Origin: Methylomonas montana
GTDB lineage: Bacteria > Pseudomonadota > Gammaproteobacteria > Methylococcales > Methylomonadaceae
Length of the DNA: 64,000 bases
Assembly: GCF_030490285.1 (NCBI RefSeq)
Contig: NZ_CP129884.1
Coordinates: 1,364,001-1,428,000, forward strand
Direction of reading: 5' to 3'
Shown: positions 36,829 through 45,676 of the stretch, one piece after another
How positions within the stretch are numbered: the first letter of the stretch is position 1
How the letters are laid out: each line of letters opens with the position of its first letter
Program-made: the position numbers and the translations under genes
Notes under the pieces: model-generated
What the model saw: the letters and a program-made list of their open reading frames with translations, nothing else
Database searches by the model: none
Told to the model about the DNA's origin: nothing

Positions 36829-38514
36829 ATGACGAATAGTGATTTACTCAAAACGCTGATTGCCGAATTGCCTCGCCATTCCGAAGAGGAAGGCGATTTT
36901 TATGTGGTCGAGCGCCGCCACTTGGTTGATGTATTGCGCTCGCGTCATGAGCTGGATAAGCCGCTTGCCGAGCAGGCAGTCGGTCTATGTGAATGCTTGC
37001 TGGACACTTTGTCGGTGCTACGGCCGGACGAACTGGCGAAAGGAATCTGGTGTTTCGTGTCGTTTCCGGCACAATTGCTGGCGAACTCTGTACTGACGAC
37101 GATGGCCGATAACGATTCGCGCCTGTTTGCCGCCCATTTCTGGAATACCCAAGGCATAGATAATGCCAGGAAAGACCAGCAGCGCGACGTATTACACCTT
37201 ATAGAGCAAGCGCGACTGGAGTGCCATGCTGGTAGCGACGCCCAGCCAATCCGTTACTGTTACGTGGCCTGGAGCATCATCAAGCTGGATGGCAAAATCT
37301 TGTTTTATCAGCGCGAGGACACCCAAAAACGTTTCGACAAAGCGGCGGGTGATTATGGCTTGCTCGGCGGGCGCTGCAATCAATCCGATGTGGCTGGTAT
37401 TACCGATAAAGCAGTATTGTTGCAGACTTTGCAATCCGCGAATTCTCAGTGCGTTAAAGGCGCTTTTCCGCAAACCTTGCGGCGGGAGTTGCGGGAAGAA
37501 GCGGGTTTGTTGTTTAACGAGCATTACCGCTTCAAGCTTTGGCGCAGTTTGAAACCTTACCGACAAGTGCAAGGTGCGGCGCCGAATCATGCCTTGACCG
37601 AATATTATCTGGCTATTTTTCAGATTGAATTGACCCTGGAAGGTTTTTTGTTTTTGCAGCAGCGTGTCGCTAAAGATGATCGACTGGTCTGGCTAACGTT
37701 AGTAGACATCGAACGCGGCGAAAGCACCGACGGCAAGATTCCGTATATTAAGGCTTTGTATGATGATTTTGGTGGCGACCGGACGGCCTTGGTGGCGGCG
37801 TTGACTGAACTCCCGGATAGTTTTACCGCAGGCTACCTGTCTGATAAAGAAAACTTCGGATACATTTTTTCGATTGATCCGAATATACCGGTGTCAGCTG
37901 GAAAACTGGGCAAGGATAAACCCCTGAATTTTACTTTAAATGCCAGGCAACTCTCATTGATATTGGGCTTGGCGGCACATTCGCGCGGTTTTGATTTTGA
38001 ATCCGTGCCGGAAAATATCGTTATGCATCCGCACGGTTGGGTGGAAGTGGGCGAATTATCGCCCTTTCGGCAAGAATTAACTGAACTGCTAGTCCTGCTT
38101 TCCGGAAGCGAGTTGGTGATGGAAAGTCGTCTCGACCGATTGTTCAGGCTGTCAATTAGGCCTGACATGGTATTTTTTGCCGACGAGTTGTTTTCGTTTT
38201 CAGTCAATCTCGCGGATTTGCAGGGAGTACAAAATAAAATCCCAGCCACAATTACCCGGCGCGCTTTTGATACCGGTTTTGGTGTTGTGTTAGATAAAAC
38301 CGAAGTATTCAACCTGACATTGGATTTTGCACATAAACTCAAATCCTTGTCCGTACACCCGTTTTCCGCTGACAATGATGACGGGGTGAAAATCGAAGAC
38401 ACTTACAAAAAGGGTTTGCATAGAGAAGCCAAGTTTCAGGCTTTGGGATTAAGGAACTTAATACGCCGGGAAGCAGGGATTATCAAATTTGTTTTAAATT
38501 ATGAATACACCTGA
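36829..38514 (+). CDS. Large Nudix-domain protein
   Basis: 561 residues. The Nudix domain spans about 140-330. Its box is split: GLLGGR at 177-182 and RELREEAGL at 219-227 are separated by an extra loop (about 190-212), whereas the standard box is 23 residues. The metal-binding R-E-x2-E-E-x-G is intact, so hydrolysis of a nucleoside-diphosphate compound is plausible. Residues 1-135 and 340-561 match nothing I recognise. A 9-codon frame (36803-36832) ends across its ATG as ATGA. It lies 39 nt after the PIN gene. Confidence 0.75.
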   Translation: MTNSDLLKTLIAELPRHSEEEGDFYVVERRHLVDVLRSRHELDKPLAEQAVGLCECLLDTLSVLRPDELAKGIWCFVSFPAQLLANSVLTTMADNDSRLFAAHFWNTQGIDNARKDQQRDVLHLIEQARLECHAGSDAQPIRYCYVAWSIIKLDGKILFYQREDTQKRFDKAAGDYGLLGGRCNQSDVAGITDKAVLLQTLQSANSQCVKGAFPQTLRRELREEAGLLFNEHYRFKLWRSLKPYRQVQGAAPNHALTEYYLAIFQIELTLEGFLFLQQRVAKDDRLVWLTLVDIERGESTDGKIPYIKALYDDFGGDRTALVAALTELPDSFTAGYLSDKENFGYIFSIDPNIPVSAGKLGKDKPLNFTLNARQLSLILGLAAHSRGFDFESVPENIVMHPHGWVEVGELSPFRQELTELLVLLSGSELVMESRLDRLFRLSIRPDMVFFADELFSFSVNLADLQGVQNKIPATITRRAFDTGFGVVLDKTEVFNLTLDFAHKLKSLSVHPFSADNDDGVKIEDTYKKGLHREAKFQALGLRNLIRREAGIIKFVLNYEYT

Positions 38515-38694
38515 AAAATTATCTCGGCAGATGGGTGGTTATTTAATCTAAATGGCAGCTTTATCAAGACTTACCTGTAGTTCGGTGGGAATCGTCGAGT
38601 GTCTCAAAGTAGCCGACAGACGTCAAAGCAACCGATTTAACCAATCCTGCTAAGATCAGCAACAAAAGTCCTATCGATTTTCCAAGGTTACGTC

Positions 38695-40158
38695 ATGCAA
38701 ACACCTTCCGACAAACTCTATTGCACCGCCCAAATCCGCGAGGCGGAGCGTTACGCTATCGACGAGCTGGGAATTCCGGGCCGGGAGCTGATGAGTCGGG
38801 CAGGTCATGCGGTATTTGAGCAGGTTAGACTGCGCTGGCCTGAGCAGAAAACGATCACCGTGTTTTGCGGCGGCGGTAATAACGGTGGCGATGGTTACGA
38901 AGTCGCTACGCTGGCCTTGCAGACAAATTATCAAGTGACCGTTTATGCATTGGCCGATCCGAACCGCTTGCCGGGCGATGCATTCGGCACCTATCAAGAT
39001 TTTTTACAGGCCGGCGGCAGTGTCAGCGGCTTTGAAGCAGGACAATGTAAACTGCAAGGTGTGATCGTCGATGCGTTATTCGGTATCGGTTTGAGCCGGA
39101 CGGTCGGGGCTGATTATGCCTTAGCTATAGCGGCGATCAACGATTCTGCTTGTCCGGTGGTCGCGGTGGATGTGCCGTCCGGATTGCATGCCTATACCGG
39201 CTCGGTGTTGGGTTGCGCGGTTAAGGCTGATGTGACGGTGACCTTCATCGGTTTGAAATGTGGCTTGTACACCGGCGAATCGCCGGAATATTGCGGCGAG
39301 ATTGTTTGCAGCACCTTGGATATCGACGCAGCAGTGTTGGCGGCGATGCCGCCCTTTGCGCTATTGCTGGACAAAATCGACTTGCCGCGCCGCGCGCGGA
39401 TTGCGCATAAAGGCCATTTCGGGCATGTGTTGTTGATTGGCGGCAATCTTGGGTTTACCGGCGCGATACGGCTGGCGGGCGAGGCGGCCTTGCGTTCCGG
39501 CGCCGGTCTGGTTAGCATCGCCACCCGCGCCGCGCATAGCGGTTTGATCAACATCGGCCGGCCGGAGCTGATGTGCCACGGCGCGGAATGCGGCGAAACC
39601 TTGCAAGCTTTGCTGCATAAAGCGAGCGTGGTCGTAATCGGGCCGGGGTTGGGCCAGGACGATTGGGCCAGGGAGATGTTTAGCGCCGTACTGGCCAGCG
39701 ATAAACCGTGCCTGCTCGACGCCGATGCGTTGAATCTGCTCGCTGATCAGCCGACGCGGCGCGAGAATTGGATATTGACGCCGCATCCCGGCGAAGCCGC
39801 GCGCTTGCTGGGCTGTAACACCCGGCAAATCTCGGCAGACCGATTTGCGGCGTTGGCGGATTTGCACAGTCAATACGGCGGCACCTGTTTATTGAAAGGC
39901 GCCGGTACCTTGATTACCGGCGGCGACACGGTCTATGTCGGCACCACCGGCAATCCCGGCATGGCCAGCGGCGGCATGGGCGATGTATTGTCCGGCCTGA
40001 TCGGCGGCTTGCTGGCGCAAGGTTTGAGCTTGGAACAGGCTACCAGGTTGGGTGTGTATGTGCATGGCGAAGCGGCGGACAGTCTTGCTTTGGAACAGGG
40101 CGAGCGCGGCTTGCTGGCCGGCGATTTGCCGGAACGAATTAGAGAATTATTGAATTGA
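38695..40158 (+). CDS. nnr: Bifunctional NAD(P)H-hydrate epimerase / ADP-dependent dehydratase
   Basis: Repairs hydrated NAD(P)H. The 487 residues join an N-terminal YjeF epimerase domain (FCGGGNNGGDGYEVA, DALFGIGL, VDVPSGL) to a C-terminal kinase-like dehydratase domain (HKGHFGHVLLIGG, TPHPGEAARLLG, GNPGMASGGMGDVLSG). AAGG lies 8 nt before the ATG. It begins the conserved chain to purA and touches tsaE by one base (TGATG). Confidence 0.95.
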   Translation: MQTPSDKLYCTAQIREAERYAIDELGIPGRELMSRAGHAVFEQVRLRWPEQKTITVFCGGGNNGGDGYEVATLALQTNYQVTVYALADPNRLPGDAFGTYQDFLQAGGSVSGFEAGQCKLQGVIVDALFGIGLSRTVGADYALAIAAINDSACPVVAVDVPSGLHAYTGSVLGCAVKADVTVTFIGLKCGLYTGESPEYCGEIVCSTLDIDAAVLAAMPPFALLLDKIDLPRRARIAHKGHFGHVLLIGGNLGFTGAIRLAGEAALRSGAGLVSIATRAAHSGLINIGRPELMCHGAECGETLQALLHKASVVVIGPGLGQDDWAREMFSAVLASDKPCLLDADALNLLADQPTRRENWILTPHPGEAARLLGCNTRQISADRFAALADLHSQYGGTCLLKGAGTLITGGDTVYVGTTGNPGMASGGMGDVLSGLIGGLLAQGLSLEQATRLGVYVHGEAADSLALEQGERGLLAGDLPERIRELLN

Positions 40159-40628
40159 TGAACATCACTCTGGAAACCTCCGAAGATACCGAAGCGCTGG
40201 GCGCGGCGCTGTGGCAAGCCTTGCCGGCAAAATGCCTGTTGTTTTTATATGGCGATCTCGGCGCTGGCAAGACCACCTTGGTACGCGGTTTGTTACGCGC
40301 CGCCGGTCATCAAGGCGCGGTGAAAAGCCCAACTTATACCTTGGTCGAGGAATACGAAGTCAACGGCCGGCGTTTGTTTCATTTTGATTTATATCGGCTC
40401 AAGGATCCGGAAGAGTTGGAATGGATGGGCATGGAGGACTATCTAAACCAAGAGGCGTTATGCTGTATTGAATGGCCGCAAATGGGCGGAGGCTTTCTGC
40501 CGATGGCCGATGTCGAAGTCAGGTTGAATTATTTTCAGCAGCAACGCGCCGCAGAAATCAATATGTTAGCTAAATATTGGCAAGATGGCATAAAACTGAA
40601 CTGGAAAAACAAAGACCTACTGCTATAA
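40158..40628 (+). CDS. tsaE: tRNA threonylcarbamoyladenosine biosynthesis ATPase TsaE
   Basis: ATPase partner of TsaB/TsaD in t6A modification of ANN-decoding tRNAs. The 156 residues contain the Walker A GDLGAGKTTLVRGLLR, KSPTYTLVEEY (switch region), FHFDLYRL and CCIEWPQMGG with the conserved E-W. The ATG at 40158 overlaps the nnr stop by one base, which favours it over the TTG three bases earlier. Confidence 0.95.
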   Translation: MNITLETSEDTEALGAALWQALPAKCLLFLYGDLGAGKTTLVRGLLRAAGHQGAVKSPTYTLVEEYEVNGRRLFHFDLYRLKDPEELEWMGMEDYLNQEALCCIEWPQMGGGFLPMADVEVRLNYFQQQRAAEINMLAKYWQDGIKLNWKNKDLLL

Positions 40629-40663
40629 TCTCAACAATATTGTCACTAGCGGTCGAGTGGGTC

Positions 40664-42178
40664 ATGCAGCAAATTTATCGAATTTTCTGGATATGGGGCA
40701 TGTTATTGCCTTCGTTCTCGGTGTTTGCGGCCCAGGCAGAGCTGGGTTCCGTAAGCTATTCGGCGTCGAATCAGGTGGTGTTTAATCTGCCTGGCGCGGT
40801 GCGGCATAAGGCATTCGTACTAAAAAGTCCTAGCCGGTTGGTGGTCGATTTTATCGATGCCAAAATCTCTCAGAGTATTGCCCAGCCACCGGCCGATCAT
40901 CCTTTGTTTGGTTTTGCCCGCAGCGCAGCGCGTAATACCGGCGATTTGCGGGTGGTTGTCGAGCTAAAATCCGACGCCGACGCCAAGGTAGCGGTGATCG
41001 GCAAATCCTTGCAAATCGATTTGGCAGCTAAGGCGGCGCAGCAGGAACCGCTGGCGGCTAAATCCGAGAAAATCGTAGCGGCCGTGGCCGCGCTGGAAAA
41101 AACCAATGCCGCCGTTAAAAAGCAGGAAGCAGCCGTTAAGCCTGTTGCGGTCAAAACAGTTACCAAAGCCAAGGGTCGCAATATTGTTGTGGCTATCGAT
41201 GCCGGGCATGGCGGCAAGGATGTTGGCGCGCAGGGCGCGAACGGCACCCAGGAAAAAGACGTGGTATTTGCGATTGCCAAAAATCTGGAAGGTTTGGTCA
41301 ACAGCCAGCCGGGCATGAAAGCAGTGATGATCCGTGACGGCGATTATTTCGTGAAATTGAACGAGCGCCGCCGGATTGCCCGTACCGCGAAAGCTGATTT
41401 GTTCGTATCTATCCACGCCGATGCCTTTAGCGATAGTCAGGCGCATGGCGCTTCGGTTTATACCTTGGCCAATAAAGGCGCGTCCAGCGCCGGTGCCGGT
41501 TGGTTGGCCGATAGCGAAAATGCGGTGGACGGCGCGGCGGGTGCCGGCGAGGATAGAGACGAAACCTTAGCGTCGGTATTGATGGATTTATCGAGTAAAG
41601 CGGCGAAAGAAGCCAGCCAGAATATCGGTAACAAAGTATTAAGAAGCGTGAAAAGTGTGGGGCATTTGCATAGAAGCGCGGTGCAAAAAGCCGGTTTTGT
41701 GGTGTTGAAGTCGCCGGAAATTCCATCGATTCTGGTGGAAACCGCTTTTATTTCCAATCCGGAAGAAGAGCGTCGCTTAAAAACCCATGCCTATCAACAC
41801 AAAATGGCATCTGCAGTATTCAGCGGTATTGTCGGCCACTTTAAACAATATGCGCCGGCCGATACCATGATGGCTCAGTTGAATCGCTCTACCAAATCCA
41901 AAGCCGTGCAACTGGCTGCTTTGGATAAAGACGATAGCATGCCGGCCGCGAAGCCGAAAACAGAGCAAAAACCGGTGTTGGCGGCTAGGGAAGTGGACGC
42001 CAATCCGACGCAGGTGGCCAGCAATACCGCCAACCAACACGTGATCAACCGTGGCGAAACCTTGTCCGGTATCGCCCAGCAATACGGCATATCGATGCGG
42101 GCCTTGCGGCTAGCCAATGCGATGAACGACGGCAATGTCCGCATTGGTCAGGTGTTGCAGATTCCGCGAGACAGCTAA
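40664..42178 (+). CDS. amiC: N-acetylmuramoyl-L-alanine amidase (AmiC/AmiB type) with LysM
   Basis: Periplasmic cell-separation amidase. From ATG 40664 it has 504 residues: a signal peptide (FWIWGMLLPSFSVFAA), an AMIN domain (about 25-125), an Ala/Lys-rich linker, the Amidase_3 domain with zinc ligands in IDAGHGGKDVGAQG, a Glu in QEKDVVF, SIHADAF and ILVETAFISNP, and one C-terminal LysM (INRGETLSGIAQQYGISM). AMIN binds the septal wall, and EnvC/NlpD-type activators usually switch these enzymes on. The longer frame from 40577 overlaps tsaE and lacks a signal at its start. Confidence 0.93.
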   Translation: MQQIYRIFWIWGMLLPSFSVFAAQAELGSVSYSASNQVVFNLPGAVRHKAFVLKSPSRLVVDFIDAKISQSIAQPPADHPLFGFARSAARNTGDLRVVVELKSDADAKVAVIGKSLQIDLAAKAAQQEPLAAKSEKIVAAVAALEKTNAAVKKQEAAVKPVAVKTVTKAKGRNIVVAIDAGHGGKDVGAQGANGTQEKDVVFAIAKNLEGLVNSQPGMKAVMIRDGDYFVKLNERRRIARTAKADLFVSIHADAFSDSQAHGASVYTLANKGASSAGAGWLADSENAVDGAAGAGEDRDETLASVLMDLSSKAAKEASQNIGNKVLRSVKSVGHLHRSAVQKAGFVVLKSPEIPSILVETAFISNPEEERRLKTHAYQHKMASAVFSGIVGHFKQYAPADTMMAQLNRSTKSKAVQLAALDKDDSMPAAKPKTEQKPVLAAREVDANPTQVASNTANQHVINRGETLSGIAQQYGISMRALRLANAMNDGNVRIGQVLQIPRDS

Positions 42179-42191
42179 TTAACCAATCTTA

Positions 42192-42219
42192 AAACGGGGC
42201 GAATCATTTCGCCCCGTTT
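42192..42219 (+). terminator. Terminator between amiC and mutL
   Basis: A perfect 12-bp stem (42192-42203 with 42208-42219) with a TCAT loop ends in TTT. Strong rho-independent type, so mutL probably has its own promoter. Confidence 0.8.
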
Positions 42220-42264
42220 CATTTTCATCCGCTAAAATACGCGCTTTTTTCCCGAGCGCAGCCA

Positions 42265-44145
42265 ATGCGGATTCACGCCTTATCCACTCAATTAGTCAAT
42301 CAAATCGCCGCCGGCGAGGTGGTCGAGCGTCCGGCGTCGGTAGTTAAAGAGCTGGTGGAAAACTGTTTCGATGCCGGCGCGACGCAAATTCAGATCGATG
42401 TCGAGCAGGGCGGGGCGCGGCAAATCAAGATTCGGGATAATGGCTGCGGCATCGTCAAAGACGACTTGGCGCTGGCCTTATCCCGGCATGCCACCAGCAA
42501 GATAGCTTCCTTGGACGATTTGGAACATGTGATCAGCATGGGTTTTCGCGGCGAGGCGCTGCCCAGTATCAGCTCGGTGGCGCGCTTGACTTTAATCTCC
42601 CGCACCACCGATGCCGAATGCGCCTGGCAAGTCAGCGCCGACGGCACCGAGCAAAACTTCGATCCGCAACCCGATCCGCATCCGCCCGGCACCACCGTCG
42701 ATGTCCGCGATCTGTTTTACAACACCCCGGCCCGCCGTAAGTTTTTAAAAGCAGAGAAAACCGAGTTTTCTCACATAGAAAGTCTGATTCAGAAATTGGC
42801 CCTGGCGCGTTTCGATGTCGGCTTTATGTTGAATCACAATCAGCGCGAAGTGCTGAATCTGAAGCCTGCTGCGACGCAGGAGGCTCAGGAAAAACGCATT
42901 GCGGCGATTTGCGGCTCGGCGTTTGTCGATAATTGTGTGAAGATCGATTTTGCCGCGTCTGGGTTGCATCTGCACGGCTGGGTAGGGCTGCCGACCTTTT
43001 CCCGTAGCCAGCAGGATATGCAGTTTTTCTACGTCAATGGTCGCTTGATCAAGGACCGGCTAGTCGCGCACGCGGTGAAGCAGGCCTATCAGGATGTGTT
43101 GTATCACGGCCGGCATCCGGTATTTGTGCTGTATCTGGAACTTGACCCAGCCTTGGTCGATGTCAATGCGCACCCAACCAAACTGGAAGTGCGGTTTAGG
43201 GAAGGGCGCATGGTGCACGATTTTCTGTTTCAGGCTTTGCACCGCAGCCTGGCCGATCAGCGTCCCGGTGCTGTTGTTGTGGCGCAGCAGATCGAAACAG
43301 TTGCCGAGTTTTCGGAAGCGCAAATTCCGGCAGCGTCGTTGCGGACGCCATTGAATCAACAAACTTCTTTGCCGCTAACCTTGCCCGAGCTAGGTTTGGA
43401 TAGTATGCAGCAACGAACCGCACCCGATGCGTTCGGGGTTTATCGCTACCCGCCCGAACGAGCCAATTTGGCGGACGTGGCCGAGCAAATCAAAGCTTAC
43501 GGCAAACTTTATCCGCAAACCGACCTCGCCAACTCAACCCAGCCAGCCATCGAATCGGCGCTGCCGCCTTTGGGCTTTGCGTTGGCCCATATCCATAATA
43601 TTTATATCCTGGCCGAAACCGCCAATGGCATCATCCTGGTCGATGCCCATGCCGCCCACGAGCGGGTGACTTATGAGCGCTTGAAACAGCATTATCACAA
43701 CCGCGCCATCGTCTCCCAGCCGCTGTTACTGCCGATCAAGCTACAAGTCACCGCCGCCGAGGCTGATCTGGCCGAGCAGGAGCACGAGTTTTTTATGGGC
43801 CTGGGGTTTGAAATCAACCGCTCCGGCCCGGAAACAGTGGTGCTCAGAGCCACGCCAGCGCTGTTGGCTAAAGCCGATGTCGATCAATTGGTGCGCGACA
43901 TCCTAGCTGATTTAGCAACCCACGGCGTGAGCCATAAAGCCCAAGAAACCACCAATGCGATCCTGGCGACGATGGCTTGCCATAGTTCGGTGCGAGCCAA
44001 GCGTAAACTCAGCATCGAGGAAATGAACGCCTTGCTGCGCGATATGGAACAAACCGAGCGCATCGGCCAGTGCAATCACGGCCGACCGACCTGGGTGGCG
44101 CTGAGTCATCAGGATTTGGACCGGTTTTTCATGCGTGGTCAATAA
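42265..44145 (+). CDS. mutL: DNA mismatch repair protein MutL
   Basis: Links MutS mismatch recognition to downstream nicking. The 626 residues have the N-terminal GHKL ATPase (NQIAAGEVVERPASVVKELVEN, DNGCGI, GFRGEALPSISSV, GTTVDVRDLFYNTPARRKF) and the C-terminal dimerisation domain (VDAHAAHERVTYERLK near 470). I do not see the DQHAx2Ex4E metal motif of endonuclease-type MutL, so it is probably a MutH-dependent form; no mutH is in the window. Confidence 0.95.
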   Translation: MRIHALSTQLVNQIAAGEVVERPASVVKELVENCFDAGATQIQIDVEQGGARQIKIRDNGCGIVKDDLALALSRHATSKIASLDDLEHVISMGFRGEALPSISSVARLTLISRTTDAECAWQVSADGTEQNFDPQPDPHPPGTTVDVRDLFYNTPARRKFLKAEKTEFSHIESLIQKLALARFDVGFMLNHNQREVLNLKPAATQEAQEKRIAAICGSAFVDNCVKIDFAASGLHLHGWVGLPTFSRSQQDMQFFYVNGRLIKDRLVAHAVKQAYQDVLYHGRHPVFVLYLELDPALVDVNAHPTKLEVRFREGRMVHDFLFQALHRSLADQRPGAVVVAQQIETVAEFSEAQIPAASLRTPLNQQTSLPLTLPELGLDSMQQRTAPDAFGVYRYPPERANLADVAEQIKAYGKLYPQTDLANSTQPAIESALPPLGFALAHIHNIYILAETANGIILVDAHAAHERVTYERLKQHYHNRAIVSQPLLLPIKLQVTAAEADLAEQEHEFFMGLGFEINRSGPETVVLRATPALLAKADVDQLVRDILADLATHGVSHKAQETTNAILATMACHSSVRAKRKLSIEEMNALLRDMEQTERIGQCNHGRPTWVALSHQDLDRFFMRGQ

Positions 44146-45084
44146 ATGAGCGAAATGCAAAAACCGTCGGCCATCCTGTTGATGGGGCCGACTGCATCCG
44201 GCAAGACTGCGCTTGGAGTGGCGATGGCGCAAGTCTTGAATGCCGAGATTATCAGCGTCGATTCGGCCTTGGTGTATCGGGGCATGGATATTGGTACAGC
44301 CAAACCAAACCTGGCCGAGCGCGGCGGCGTGCCGCATCATTTAATCGACATTCTCGATCCCAGCGAAGCGTTTTCCACCGGTCAGTTCCGCAATAGGGCC
44401 TTGGATTTGATGGCAGACATCAGTGCGCGAGGCAAATTGCCGTTGTTGGTGGGCGGCACGATGTTGTATTTCAGCGCGTTGACTCAAGGCTTGGCGCAAT
44501 TGCCGGAAGCCGTTCCGGAAATACGGCAACGGCTGGACGAGGAATTGCAGCAGCTGGGCAAGGAAGTCTTGCATGCCTGCCTGGCGCAAGTCGATCCGCA
44601 AGCGGCTGCGCGGATTCATGTCAACGATCCGCAACGTATCCAGCGGGCGCTGGAAGTCTATGAAATCAGCGGCCGGCCGTTATCGAGTTTTTTCGCTGCC
44701 GATCAGCAAGCCGAGCATCCTTACCAATTTATCAAGCTGATTGTCGCGCCGGAGCAGCGCAAAACTCTGCACGACAAGATAGCCCAGCGTTTCGATCTGA
44801 TGTTGGCGCAAGGCTTTCTCGACGAGGTCCAGGCTTTATGGCAACGCGGCGATCTGGATGAAAGCATGCCGTCGATTCGCTGCGTCGGTTACCGACAGGC
44901 TTGGTCCTACCTCAACGGCGAATACGACCTGACAACAATGCGGGACAAAGCCATTATCGCCACCCGGCAACTGGCGAAGCGCCAATTTACCTGGTTGCGC
45001 AAGGAGCAGGATGCCTGTCATTTAAGCAGTGGTTCGGCCGATCTGCTCGAACAAGCCTTGAAGCAGTGCGGCGAACATGGATAA
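44146..45084 (+). CDS. miaA: tRNA dimethylallyltransferase
   Basis: Adds dimethylallyl from DMAPP to A37 of tRNAs reading UNN codons, so it also draws on the MEP pathway. The 312 residues include the P-loop MGPTASGKTALGV, ISVDSALVYRGMDIGTAKP, HHLIDILDP and RCVGYRQAW. The ATG follows the mutL stop directly. Overlap with the next gene is 8 nt. Confidence 0.96.
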   Translation: MSEMQKPSAILLMGPTASGKTALGVAMAQVLNAEIISVDSALVYRGMDIGTAKPNLAERGGVPHHLIDILDPSEAFSTGQFRNRALDLMADISARGKLPLLVGGTMLYFSALTQGLAQLPEAVPEIRQRLDEELQQLGKEVLHACLAQVDPQAAARIHVNDPQRIQRALEVYEISGRPLSSFFAADQQAEHPYQFIKLIVAPEQRKTLHDKIAQRFDLMLAQGFLDEVQALWQRGDLDESMPSIRCVGYRQAWSYLNGEYDLTTMRDKAIIATRQLAKRQFTWLRKEQDACHLSSGSADLLEQALKQCGEHG

Positions 45085-45676
45085 AGCCCAGCAGCGCCAA
45101 ATCGCCTACGCGGCTCGTAATGCGCAGTTGGATAAGGACGCTGTTAGCGCGGAAATCTGCCGGCGCGTCGTCGAGCAACCCTGGTATCGATCGGCGCGGA
45201 CAGTAATGTGGTACCTGCATTGCCGCTCGGAAGTGCGGACCGTGCCGGCCGTAGCCGCTGAATTGGAGGGCGGTAAGCGTATCGCGGTGCCGTATTGCAC
45301 CGTTGATACTGAAGGCGCAAAACAACTCGGTTTATGGCACTTAGAGACGCTCGATGAGTTGCGGCCTGGGATGTGGAATATTCTCGAGCCGCCGCGTCAG
45401 CGTTGGCTTGAGCCCGCCAAGCAAATTCGCCCTGAAGAGCTGGATGCGATCATCGTGCCGGGCGTGGCCTTTGACAAGCAAGGCGGACGCTTGGGTAACG
45501 GCGCCGGCTATTACGACCGCTTGTTGCAAAAAGTGTGTCCCGACACGGTATTGGCGGCGGTGTGTTACGAAGCGCAATTATTACCTCGCATTGCGATGGA
45601 GGCGCACGACGTATTCATGGACTTTGTGATCACCGAGCAGGCGATTTACTCAGGCAAGGGGCGTGCTTGCCGATGA
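45077..45676 (+). CDS. fau: 5-formyltetrahydrofolate cyclo-ligase
   Basis: ATP-dependent conversion of 5-formyl-THF to 5,10-methenyl-THF. The 199 residues contain the family C-terminal signature VPGVAFDKQGGRLGNGAGYYDRLL, which includes the ATP site. The start overlaps miaA by 8 nt and its end overlaps nspC by 4 nt. One-carbon folate chemistry is important in methylotrophs, but this enzyme is common to most bacteria. Confidence 0.93.
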   Translation: MDKAQQRQIAYAARNAQLDKDAVSAEICRRVVEQPWYRSARTVMWYLHCRSEVRTVPAVAAELEGGKRIAVPYCTVDTEGAKQLGLWHLETLDELRPGMWNILEPPRQRWLEPAKQIRPEELDAIIVPGVAFDKQGGRLGNGAGYYDRLLQKVCPDTVLAAVCYEAQLLPRIAMEAHDVFMDFVITEQAIYSGKGRACR

